Below, piece after piece: positions 10,656 through 21,425 of a DNA stretch of 64,000 bases (positions are counted from its first letter, which is position 1; the number at the start of each line of letters is the position of its first letter). The DNA comes from Fagopyrum homotropicum (Eukaryota > Streptophyta > Magnoliopsida > Caryophyllales > Polygonaceae). A program made the translations under genes and the position numbers. The notes beneath the pieces are model-generated. The model saw nothing but the letters and a program-made list of their open reading frames with translations. It searched no databases and was not told where the DNA came from. The DNA lies in contig BSWB01000008.1 in assembly GCA_033239125.1 (NCBI GenBank), positions 14,476,001 to 14,540,000 on the forward strand, written 5' to 3'.

Positions 10656-12170
10656 ACCATCAAGAAGCTAGGTGCAGCAGCACATGAACGTGATGTAGAA
10701 TAAGGGAGGAATAACTTACACGTTCAACAAGAACACAGGAAGCAGGGATGCATCACTCTAGGGTTGAAGAAGACGTAAGCAAGAAACCAGAAAAAGAAGA
10801 AAAGACAGGAATATATAGAAGAGGCTGGAAAGATTGATGGAAATGACGTCTAGGGTTAGGAAGAAGATAAGGAAGCCGGCCCATAAGATAGAAGATCGGA
10901 TATTCTATCTATGGAATGAAGATAAAACAAACGAAAACAGATCGGGCATGATTTGCAGCGTATCCGCAGGGGCGGATCACCTCAGCCGCAGGGGCGTCCC
11001 CTTGTCACCGCGGGGGCGGTGACAGACACCAAGGCCGCTGGGGCGGCCCCCTTCACCGCGGGGGCGGTAAAGGTGAAAACTGAGATCTTACAAAACCCAA
11101 CCAAGAGTTTGTAATCTTCGAAAAGGAGTAGACTAAACTCTAACATAAATTAAGTTCAATTGCAAGTATTATAAACTGTTTGTTATATGTTAAAGACATT
11201 GACTTGGATTATTTATTGAGTCATTCATAAATGATTTTTCCTTCTAAGTGTATTCCCTCTACACCGGGAATATCCAAAAACATTAGTGGGATAATACGTT
11301 ACACGTTTCAAAGACTACGTAAGTGACTTACTTGTCTTACTTTGTAAGAAAGGGTATTCCTACGTTTCGTCAATACAAAACCAAACTAATATGGATGTCT
11401 ATCCTTTGCCAATGCAAAAGAAATATAATGGTCTTTCGAGTTTTGCAAACAAGCTTATAAGAAGGCCTCTTTAATGTCAATACAATGAAACTAAAAGCTT
11501 TGTTGTTGCAAAAACGAATGTAAAATCAAGTGCAAATGGCTCTCCTTTTATAGGCATAGGGGGCCACGGCTTTGGGGAGTTATAACCACCAAAAAGCGGT
11601 TAAAAACGGTTATGAAAGTTACATAGAAGTTACTTGGAAGATGGGCCTTGAAGCCCTAGAAAAACCCGTGGCCTACACAAGGAGCCCAAAACCGCTCCCT
11701 GGAGCTAGCTTAAAGCTAGTTTATTTTTTTTGGTCCAAACACTTCCAATGAGCTTCATTCACTTTAACATAACTAGGGTAAGCTCCAAGACCCACAAATA
11801 TTGAATGTCTTAGCTCAAACTAGTGTTGCTCCTAAAGAAGCTCAATAACTGCTTCATTGGCATTCACTAAGAATTTGAGCTTGATTGCTCCCAATTTTTA
11901 ACCACATATTCTTTAGCCAATACAAGGCCTAAGAACCAAAGGTGTGCCTAGAAAATGTGGCTAAAAATCCCCAAACGCCGACCTTCTAAAATCAGGCACA
12001 TGTTGACCTTGTCGTGGATTAACTTGCTTTGTTTCGACTCCCCTTACAATACTAGTTGTTTTTAGTGCCGGTTACTTGACTTGCCTCGCAACCCGAACCA
12101 TAGTGACACACATATAAACAACTCAGTGCACCTTGTCTCAAGACAAGCTCAACAGTTACAATGAAGACTT
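10656..12170. other. intergenic, no gene seen
   Basis: I find no coding region I can support. 10955-11075 is a GC-rich cluster of CCGCGGGGGCGG-like repeats, reminiscent of the palindrome clusters of the retroelements, so the flank may be an old LTR fragment. 11100-12170 is AT-rich and unrecognised. Confidence 0.5.
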
Positions 12171-12179
12171 AGCCCAAAT

Positions 12180-12560
12180 CTCCAACATAACGACGCCAAG
12201 TCATCAAGAAGAGGATAACAACACCATTAGAGATGAATCATTTTATTCCCTTAAACAAGACATTTTCCTTCTGTAGTTTAAGGTATTGAGCAGTTCTCTT
12301 GCGCTCGGGATTCCATATTTGGCGGATATAATTGAGGTCCATGGTTTAGCATTATCATGAAGGAGCCACTAGGCAAGCTTACCGAGTGCAACTAGATTCA
12401 TGTCCCTAGCCCGGCGGATGCCTAGTTTACCTAGTTCTTTCGGCTTATAGACACTTTTCCAGGCAATCACGAAGAGCTATTATGAGTTTGTCATTTTCTC
12501 GATGAGACGGACCGCTCCGTGTGAGCTATTATGAGTTGATTTCGAGGTTGAGGCCATCAC
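12180..12560 (-). pseudogene. LINE (L1-type) reverse-transcriptase C-terminal remnant
   Basis: Read on the minus strand, the stretch gives VIAWKSVYKPKELGKLGIRR and then LGKLACWLLHDNAKPW followed by SIISAKYGIPSARELL. This is the typical segment after the RT core of plant L1 LINEs (the PKELGGLGIR...WRLLH region). It decays into stops toward 12180. There is no poly(A) tail or target duplication that I can assign, so it is an old, truncated copy. Recognition rests on these motifs only. Confidence 0.75.
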
Positions 12561-13089
12561 GAAGAGCCACATTTAGGTGGTTATTGAAAAGGTCGTATGT
12601 CCCACAATTATCAGGGTTACTTGTCTACATTTACAAAAAAAAAAGGTAGAAAAGAAGGGAGCAACATAATAAAATTTTGTAATATACTTGAAATAAAATT
12701 TACAACATATATATAGAAAGAAAAAGGGAGAAAGAGAAAGCTAAGACAAGGTGTAGGTAAAGAGTAAGTATGGCGTCTCAACGTAGGGATTTAAACCCTA
12801 GTTCTTTTCTTGGACCTCCTCCTAATAAATTATGAAATTAGGGCTCGAAACCGAACGGGTGTCTAAGAAAGTAGAGTTGAATGAATAATTTTCTGTAACA
12901 TCATTCAACCTTTCCTGCTCGATCGTATGGTACAATGGTGACCAATAGAGCCCAAGCTTAAGCATCATCTATCATCGAAACATGCTGTTGCTTGATTATT
13001 TAAGACCCTAAATTTCTGGGGTGTTTTCTTTTGGCTAACTTATCATGGGTCTCCTAAACTAAGTGTTTAGACTCGAGTGATCCGATGAA
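12561..13089. other. intergenic, downstream of the carbonic anhydrase gene
   Basis: No gene is seen. It presumably includes the 3' UTR and terminator of the minus-strand gene ending at 13090, but I cannot place the polyadenylation site. Confidence 0.4.
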
Positions 13090-14489
13090 TCATGGCGACG
13101 TAGTTTGGATCTCCTTGCCGTCGAGAGGTTGCGCCTGTACGGGCCTTGCATTCTTTTTGTTCGACTTTCCCAGCGGTACGCTAAGTGCTGTCACTTGCCC
13201 CTTGCATATTGTTTGTATCTGATACGTGCATAGAATAGATAGGTTTAGAGTTGTATTCTTTTCACCCACAAAAGTATATTGAAAATTCTCACTGCAAGTT
13301 CGGTGCAGCAAAACTAAAAATATTTTTTTTTCTCACTATTTTTCTAATTAACTCGTTCAAATCATATTTAAACAAGCCTGCAAGGTTGTCTCGTCTAGGC
13401 ACGTACCTTCTTGAGGACGTACCAGGTGACCTCCATGCACGGCGGAGTAGTGAGAGACCCTCTATATGTGAAATACTTGTCCATCGGGATCTTCTTCAGC
13501 ATCTCCGTCGGGAAGTTTTTCATTGGTACATCTTCTGCTTTGCGTTCATTGTCATTGCCATCGCATTTCGCTGCGAGTTCCTCGTATTGAGGTTGAAGCT
13601 GTCAACAAAGCGTTCTTATACACACGTCAAAAACCATACATACATATATATCTATGTATATACATATATATAATTTTGAATACTAGAACACTTACCGCAG
13701 TAAGGATAGGATCGGCTTCTCCAACCTGGTAGAGTGTGGATACGATCACAACGGTGTTATTATGGGCAGCATGAACTTGGTGCATCTCTGCTGCGTATCT
13801 GACAGTCACATACATATATGTATATAAAATTTTCTTGATGTAATAATAGATTGAAATATTAAGGAACTAAGAAAGAGTTTTGATCTTACTGTACACCGTC
13901 AATAAGGTGCTCGGAGGGTGCATGCCAGCGAATGTTCAAAAGCCTGTAGGGTTCGCCCTCAATAATGAGGTCACTCTTTCCCTTGATGAGCAACTACAAA
14001 TGCATTCACGTTAGAGAAGCAACAAAACCCTAATCTTTGTTGAGGAGTTTAATGTTGAGAGTTTACGTGTGGATTATTGTCCCAAACCGACTATAATATT
14101 TACACACCTGAACAACGAGGCCATTGGTCATGAGGGTAGCGTTATGGATGACGTAATCCTCCGTGAGAGGCTTAAGGGTAGCGTTTGCAACGGCATTCTT
14201 CGTTAAAATATTCACTGGAGATTGTTGTACTTTTCCGGTAGAGCATGGTTTATAATCCGCTTCGAGGTTTGCCCAACTGTTTGTGTCTGTGTAGGTGAAT
14301 GGCCTCGCTTTAACCCCTGTTCTCATTTCAAATCAAATTAATAATAATAGTACAAATTTTAAAAAATTGATCGAGATTCGAGAGTGATATTATACCAGGC
14401 TTAGGCGGATGAGCATAAGCATTCTCGGAGAAGAAAGCAATTCCAATGAAGAAGAAAGAGATCAAGGAAGCCATTGCCAAATTTGCCAT
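13090..14489 (-). CDS. alpha-carbonic anhydrase family protein, six exons, zinc ligand substituted
   Basis: Exons on the minus strand: 14489-14396, 14316-14108, 13993-13890, 13798-13696, 13598-13407 and 13218-13090. All introns are GT-AG, phases agree, and the product is 276 residues, normal for plant alpha-CAs. The first about 26 residues form a signal peptide, so the protein is secretory or reaches the chloroplast through the ER. Family motifs: QSPVNI (62-67), WHAPSEH (124-130), AEMHQVH (139-145), GSLTTPPC (217-224), NARPVQ near the C-terminus. Cys56 and Cys224 fit the usual disulfide. N-glycosylation sequons occur in NATL twice. Alpha-CAs hydrate CO2 using zinc held by three His. Here the first ligand is Arg123 (codon CGC, one change from CAC); His125 and His142 remain. 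The usual proton-shuttle His position appears to be Leu. The protein may therefore be a non-catalytic member. The frame is intact, so it is not an obvious pseudogene. Confidence 0.93.
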
Positions 14490-14989
14490 TTTTTTTTTGT
14501 TTTTTTTTAAAATGATTTTGCAATTGGCTCAATTTGCATAATAGGGCAATTAGGGTCTTTTTAACCTTAACTTTTCTGGGGTAGCCGTGTTCCTCTCCTT
14601 TCTTAATTACACCTTTTCCTTTTCCATGTATACCTATTTTAGAGTTCTTGAAATAGATGTCCTTTTCTTATGCAATTTAATCCCAACTTAGAAGTCATCT
14701 TCAAATCTCATACCAAGAAATAGGGTGTTCTAGATTGTTACAATATCATACTCATATTAATCGTTCACCATAAATGTCTAAGGATTGAACGATGCTTGAT
14801 ACAATACAAACTCACATGGCTATTCGGTTTTCACCATTTTGATGTGAGTGTTAAATTGAGTTTAATCTCTATATAAAGAATATGAAAGTAAAGATCTAAT
14901 ACAAGGATATTATAAAGATATATTTATAATGAAAATCTAAACGGGCAATTTTGGTAACTAGAACTTTTTTTAAAAACTAGAGTAGTAAC
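14490..14989. other. upstream region of the carbonic anhydrase gene
   Basis: This is an AT-rich presumed promoter for the minus-strand gene. The start codon at 14489-14487 is preceded on the coding strand by a run of A residues. I cannot place a convincing TATA box or other element. Confidence 0.4.
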
Positions 14990-16247
14990 TAGGGATGGAA
15001 ATGGGTGCACAACCACCCGATTCAACCGGTCAACCGACCCGAATTTGTGGGTGAAAACCCGAAGAATTCCGGGTGGTGGGCGGTTGACGGGTGAAATTGA
15101 TGGATGGTGGATGGGTATGGGTATAGGTACAACCACCCACCAACCGAACCATCCACCACCCGCCCGACCCGCCCCGCATCACCCGTATAAAGTATTTGAA
15201 AAAATCAAAATATAAAATCTTAAATTCTACCCATATAAAAATTATTAAAAATATAAAAACATAAAAACCCTAAATTCTCAAGAGACAAGAGTGCACTTGC
15301 ATCACCATCCACCTCGCTAATTCGCTAGTCGCTAGACTCGCTAAAACCTTCGGTCCTTCACCAAATCGTAATACCTGACTACCTCAGTTTACCACCGCTG
15401 AGCCACACGCTCCCTTCCCCATTCGGTCACTCTCTTTTGCGCATCGCTTGCTTGATTCTCTCAATAGGTCTTTAATATTCACTAGTGTCTTCTCTCCATC
15501 CTCTCCTCACATCTATATTTGATTTTGGAGTCACACACTCCCCTCAACACAACACTCATTTCAGGCGTTTAGTTAGTTATACAATACATACATGCATCTT
15601 CTTAGTTCTTACCATGTATTTGCATTACTGTTTTAGTTTGATAATTTTGGATGAAGGTAGCTTCTTTGCAAGCTATTCCATTATTCAATCATGGGTGTCA
15701 TTACATTTTGCGGAAACTTGTTTGTATTTTCTCTCTATATGATACCAACCCAAATTTTTGGACCTTTTAGAATATGAGAGTAGACATGTTGATGGTCAAT
15801 AGTAGCTATCATTTTACCATGTTGTTTGCGGAAGATTGCAGGATCTCTACATCGAGCTCTAAAGGAGTTTGATTGTAGTATATGCTGATTTACGTTTGTT
15901 GTATGCAAAAATATTGCGTTTATTTGCATAGTTTTGTACTAATTGAAATTCATTTTCCACGTTGTTATGTAATGTTGGATAATGTTCCGTAATTTAGTAG
16001 ATTTATAATTTTGTTACTTAAAAATATAAATTACTTTATACATGTAAATGTTTAAAACTGAAAAATATACTACACAATACACACTCGATTATTTCACCCG
16101 AACCGCCCGAACACCCGGTGGGTGATGGGTGGGTGTGACGGGTGAAGTGTTAGGCGGGTGGTGGGCGGGGTGGGTGAGAGTTTAAGTAACGTGGGCGGTT
16201 GGTGGAAGTGGAACTTCCACCCATAAACCGACCCATTTCCGTTCCTA
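14990..16247. mobile_element. non-autonomous hAT element, 1258 bp
   Basis: Terminal inverted repeats TAGGGATGGAAATGGGT at the left and its near-complement at the right (15 of 17 positions match) are flanked by the exact 8-bp duplication GTAGTAAC (14982-14989 and 16248-16255). The 8-bp duplication and the GGAAATGGGT terminus are typical of hAT transposons. Subterminal regions are rich in CCACCC and GGGTGG repeats, likely transposase binding sites. The interior (15280-15980) shows no transposase; its source is not recognisable. Confidence 0.9.
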
Positions 16248-16255
16248 GTAGTAAC

Positions 16256-16865
16256 TAGGCTTTTTAATGTTTCAATTAAGTAAATATACCCCCAACATTT
16301 TGTATTTATTCTCTAACTCTACACACTCTTCCCTCCAAGGGGTACATTTACTAAAACATAAAAGTAGAAAAAGCCTACCAAATTGTTTCAACCTAAATTT
16401 ATAAATTGAGATAATAGTCAATCATTTCCTAGTTTCACTAGGTCAGACTTACAAAAGAGATTTATTGATTACATATATTTGATTATACCGTAGTTTTCAA
16501 CTAACCTCTTTGAAGTAAGATACCCTAATCCAATACAGTTTGCACTTTCTAGTTCTCATATACAAACTCCCAAAAAGTTGAGTTGTTTCTCTCTCCGTGT
16601 TCTCAAGCTACTTTGGACGTGGGCGTCACTTCTTTAGCCTAACCGTCACTTCTCCTCGGCTATGGATGTATGTGCTTTTATTGTAAGCCCCGACCCTAAT
16701 GTTATGGTTAACTTTGTTTATATAACCTCCTAAAAGTAAGATATATCTAAATGTTAATTAATAAATTTAGACAAAAATAAACAAAACAAGATCTAACAAA
16801 ATCCCTAAGATAAATTTATCTTAAATCTTCAAGATCTTCTGCAAATAAGGTCAATGTGTATATGC
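16256..16865. other. intergenic, nothing recognised
   Basis: AT-rich sequence between two hAT elements with no supported coding region, RNA gene or repeat. Confidence 0.4.
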
Positions 16866-16873
16866 AATGTAGG

Positions 16874-17679
16874 CAGTGGCGGCCGCAGGATTTTTAGAGG
16901 GGGGGCGAAATTTTTTTTTCGATAAATATATCTATGAAAATAAATTAGCGATAAAAACAAAGTTAATATGTCATCTACTTACAATAAACAAAAATAAATA
17001 AAAAAAACATTACACTTAAAGGCGCGGTCGTGGACCGCGCCTAAAAAATTTTTTTAAAAAAAATAGTTGCCCTATAGGCGTTGTCTAGGACAAAGATAAT
17101 AAAAACACAAATAGAGGTGCGGTCCTAGACCGCGGCTATAGTGTAACGTTTTTTAAAGAAAAAAAAAACTAAAGATGCGCGGTTATAGACGCGCCTATAG
17201 GCGCGGTATATAACCGCGCCTCTTTAGTTTTTTTTTTTCAAAAACGTTACACTATAGCCGCGGTCTAGGACCACACCTCTATTTGTGTTTTTGTTATCTT
17301 TATTTCAGATATTAAAACGTTGTCCTCGACAACGCTTTTTACAAATAAGAGTGTGGTCTAAGACCGCGCTTCTAATCCAAACAACAAATCTCGTGCATTT
17401 TGGTGAATTATTTCACTCTAGAGTCTAAAACGGGAAATACTTATGAAGTTTCGTTCACTTCGACGAAAGATCCAAAAAAACATTTAAATATAACACAAGA
17501 ATAGTGATATTTAAAAAAAATAAATTGTAGAAAATTTTTTTATAAACGAGAGAAGCACAACCCATTTTAAAACGATTTTTTTCACAAAAAAAAAAAAAAA
17601 AAAAATTTTTTTTTTTTTTTTTTTTTTTCTCGGAGGGGGGGCGGCCGCCCCTCCCCGCCCCCCCTTGCGGCCGCCCCTG
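16874..17679. mobile_element. foldback hAT-type element, 806 bp
   Basis: The element starts CAGTGGCGGCCGCAGG and ends with the complement of CAGGGGCGGCCGCAAGG. It is flanked by the exact 8-bp duplication AATGTAGG (16866-16873 and 17680-17687). There is no transposase. The centre is an inverted repeat with arms of about 105 bp (17093-17197 and 17198-17301) meeting at GCGCCTATAGGCGC, so a transcript would fold into a near-loopless hairpin. Confidence 0.92.
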
Positions 17680-17687
17680 AATGTAGG

Positions 17688-17976
17688 GCAACCGTGCTTT
17701 CCATGAATTACTCAGAAATTCTTGGATTACAAGCATTAGTAGGTATTTCCTTGTATTTTAGTTTTGATGTCTCTTCCTTGAACGTCTTAATTGTGATATC
17801 CCTTTAAGACGTTCTTTGTTCTTGGAACTTAAACTCATAAACACGTTATAGCGTTCATATGAAATTTGTCAATTATCAAAATTTATGGAGTACTTAAGGG
17901 GTTCCAAAAGTAAAAAGTCCTTCGCTTCTAAAAATTACCCCTTCTTTAATTATGATGACAAACCCTTCTAACAATT
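17688..17976. other. intergenic, nothing recognised
   Basis: AT-rich sequence between the foldback element and a LINE insertion; no gene is seen. Confidence 0.4.
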
Positions 17977-17990
17977 AATCACAATAATAT

Positions 17991-19251
17991 ACCTCCATAT
18001 TTTTATTTTTTTTTTGAAAAGTAATTGTATTAAGATGGAATATATAACGGTTACAAGTACAGAGAGACAGGTACAGGGGCATCAACAGAACAAAGGCAGT
18101 AACAGGCATGTCAAGGGGGGAGGGGAGAAGCTCCTTAGGTAATCTGTATGTTAATCATACGAGCAGTAGTGAGGGAGGAGGGAGAGCTGTCCTTCCAGTT
18201 GTTCCAGTTGTGTTCAAAGTGAAGTTTAGTGGATCTGATAATAGCTCCGGCACACTCGATTGCTCTCGTGAAGGTATTATCATAGATCAGTTTGTTTCTG
18301 GCAGTCCATACATGATATATAAAGGAGGTGATGGTTGCAATGCGAATCCTGTCCTGGAGATGTGATTGTAAAAGTGTGATTGTAAAAGTTGACAGATCCA
18401 TCTTAACCAACATTAATATCATTAGTACGGAAAACAAAAAAGCACACGATATACTAGAAATTAAAAAAAACAAAAAACAAGATCTGTATGAATAACGTTA
18501 CACGCCTTGCTATTATATGGTGGAGTATTTGGTTCTTCAGGATTAAAATTATTTTTTAATAATGATACTATTGGATCGGATCACAACATCATAAACTTCG
18601 TTAAAAGCCAATTTCACAATTGGAAAACTAACATTACGGATGAGGACGACTATGACTTTAAACATAAACATATTCAAAAGAACGACAAATCTATCACTAG
18701 GAAGAAAACGAACATTAAATGAGACAAACCAAAACTTGGGTTCCACAAACTTAACTTTGATGGAACAAAACTCGATTCGGGTATAACATCTATTGGGTTT
18801 GTTCTACGTAGCTATAACGGTGAAGTTACTAATTTGGACGCTAGAAAAAATAACTTTAACTCGGTAATTAAAGTAGAAGTCTTTGTACTAAAAGCTGAAT
18901 TAAAAGAAGCAATCAGATTAAATATAAAAAAGATTGAGATCGAAGATGATAACTTACTTGTTATCAAGGCACTGCAAGGTTATTGGAGCTTTCCATGGGA
19001 GATCATGATGATCATTTTCAACTCCTGACTAGATCTTGTTTTTTTTAGGAAGTTCAAGTCATACATGTATTCAGAGAAATCAATTGTGTTGCTGACCGAT
19101 TGACCCATTTGAGAATTTCGAACCCTAACACACCCTTTCTCTGATGATCTCACGATCCCGAACTTCGTGTTGTTATCCGCAATGATGTTTTAGGATGGAC
19201 TACTTCTATAAGATAGTCTGTCCTAACCACTTTTTATTTTCAAGAAAAAAA
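17991..19251. mobile_element. composite LINE insertion with outward-facing tails
   Basis: A 14-bp direct repeat AATCACAATAATAT (17977-17990 and 19252-19265) flanks the unit. The left part (about 18003-18473) is a minus-strand L1 tail starting with a T-run, and its frame contains YHVWTARNKLIYDN, typical of L1 C-termini. The right part (about 18720-19251) is a plus-strand RNase H-like tail (LNFDGT, then a VEVFVLKAELKEAIRL helix and IEIEDDNLLVIKAL) ending in an A-run at 19245-19253. A frameshift near 19055 and stops show decay. The right A-run directly abutting the duplication fits target-primed insertion of the plus-strand copy. Confidence 0.75.
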
Positions 19252-19265
19252 AATCACAATAATAT

Positions 19266-20225
19266 GACAAATTCACAATAAGTACATCAAAAAAGAGCAT
19301 GTGATAATATAAAAGTCGAAGGTGGGAATAAATATGTAATCAATTTATATAGTCCTACTTGGCGGGATACCAACTCTCTCTAGATTTAAGTCACTAGAGT
19401 TCCCGTGATTTTTAAATAAGCTTTGGAATTCCTCTTAAGGACGTTCGGTGGTACATTTAATCACTTTGCCTTTAGACATCTTTATTTGGTCTTGACCCCC
19501 CTTTGCTGATCAAATAAAAACATATAGGATAAGTAAACATAATAACAATAGGGAAAGTTGAAGAAAATGCATACATTGTTCACTAATAACAGGGGACGTT
19601 CACCACAATTTCCACGACAAGGAACCATAATTTTCCAAGATTAAAACAAACACTCAACATATAGACTCAAAGAGTAAAAACACTCGCATAAGAAAGGATA
19701 TTGGCAAGTAAATTGATGCAGGAGAATCCATAGACTTAGTATAATTTGAGACCATGAGCAAGGGAACTATGGACAAAGAAGTGAAGATCACCCTAAGGAG
19801 AATGAAGCTCCGATTTACTAGAGCTAGAAAAAAAATTAAACTCATACGTAGGAGAATGAAAACATAGAGGTAGAGAACCATGGAGAGCCATCAAGGACGA
19901 GTTAACTCGAACCAAATCTGTTCAATTGAATCAATGTGAACCACAGGCGCCAACATGCATTATCCATGTGTGTGGTTTACTTAAGTTTCCAGCCCAAGAC
20001 ACTCTTTTAAAGACTTAGGGGTTGTCTTTTACAATCGGGTCTTTTATATGATTTAAGTCCAATTTAATTAGAGTTTCTTCTAGTTACTTTTTTGCCCTAA
20101 ACTCATTTATATATATTGGTTGATTATTGACATTAGATGGTAGACAATTTTAAATTCAAAACGTACGTGAGTCTTGTGTACGTGCTAATTCTTTTTGTTT
20201 AAAGATTGAATCGAGTGAGATTAAT
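19266..20225. other. intergenic, nothing recognised
   Basis: AT-rich with no supported gene or repeat. It ends at the left LTR boundary of element F. Confidence 0.4.
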
Positions 20226-20965
20226 TGATACGGGGTTGTAAGAGCCTTGATGTAGATGATCAAAACCCAAACAATGTCTTACATCAACCCTTTCCTAATA
20301 CAATCTTACACAAGATTCAATGGAGGCAAGCACAAGGAGAGCCTAATGAAGAACTAAGAGCACTAATATTATAAGGAGAATAACACACAAGATCAACCAA
20401 GCGTGCTAGAATAACACACAAGATCAACCAAGCAAGATCAACCAATCTACCTTCAAATGAATCTAGAAAAGTCTTCTATATGTCTTCGAAAGCCTTTTTA
20501 CCTAAAACAAAAATAATAACAAAAAATTAAAAATAATTACAAAGGTAATTATAAAACCTTTGATATGTTCGATAAAGTTTAAATAAAAGGTTGGATGACA
20601 TTAAATATCATAAAATGATATAATTGTCAAAAATGATCTTCTTTCACTCTAACTTCTTTAAGGACCTTTCCTTGGCTTGCATGGCATCTTCCTCGAGTGT
20701 GCATGGCACCTCTTCCATGTCTCTAGGGGTTGGATTAATCACCATTGTTACAAAGGATATATTGATGCAGGAGCATCTCCGAACCTAGCACGCTTCAAGG
20801 ACATGACTATGAATGCTAGGAAGCAAGGAGTGAAGAGCACTCCAAGGAGGAGAAGAGGAAGAGTCAAAAGTTTTAGGACCACAAACATGAAAGCCAAGGA
20901 AGCTACAAAGCAAGGAGTGAAGAACACTCTTAGGAAAAAGGGGAAGAGTCAAATTCATTTTTAGG

Positions 20966-21255
20966 AGAGAAATGAATAACATTTCCAGAAAAGAAATAGA
21001 AACCATTTCTAGCAAAGAAATGAAGATCATTTTCCGCAGAGAAATGAAAGTCATTTCTAGTAGAAGAACGAAAAACATTTCAAAAAAGGAGATGAAGATC
21101 ATTTCCCACAATATTTATAGAAGGGAAATGAAGACCACTTCTCGGATCATTTCTAGAAGGGAAATTTTGACCACCACTTTTTGAAAGAAGTTGATGATCA
21201 TCTTTGAGAAGGAAATGAAAGGCATCTCTAATGAAGAAGTGAAAACCACTTATTA
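20966..21255 (+). repeat. degenerate 24-bp tandem repeat in the LTR of F
   Basis: Units such as GAAATGAAGATCATTTT and GAAATGAAAGTCATTTC recur every 24 bases over about 100 bp, then with irregular spacing to about 21250. The unit contains the inverted pair GAAATG and CATTTC. Its place in U3 suggests repeated promoter or enhancer units. It is not a CRISPR array, since there are no constant repeats with unique spacers. Confidence 0.75.
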
Positions 21256-21425
21256 TCCACGCATGCATGGAAACAAGCTTTCCCATGAAAATATATGTGT
21301 GAAAGGAATAGAGGATGGATCGATCTTATACCAACATTAGAAGATCATGAGCCCATACACACGGATGGAGATGGACGATCCTCTTGGTTGATTTTCGGTC
21401 CAAGTTGTGTTACTTTCCAATCCAT

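Noticed and set aside
13523..13732. Plus-strand frames over the carbonic anhydrase exons
   Set aside because: The minus strand gives six exons with matching splice sites, phase and family motifs; the plus-strand frames have none.
17580..17628. Long A and T runs read as a LINE tail
   Set aside because: They lie inside a hAT-type element with exact 8-bp duplications, so they are internal low-complexity sequence.
20966..21255. Regular repeats considered as a CRISPR array
   Set aside because: Units are contiguous and degenerate with no unique spacers, and the context is a plant LTR.
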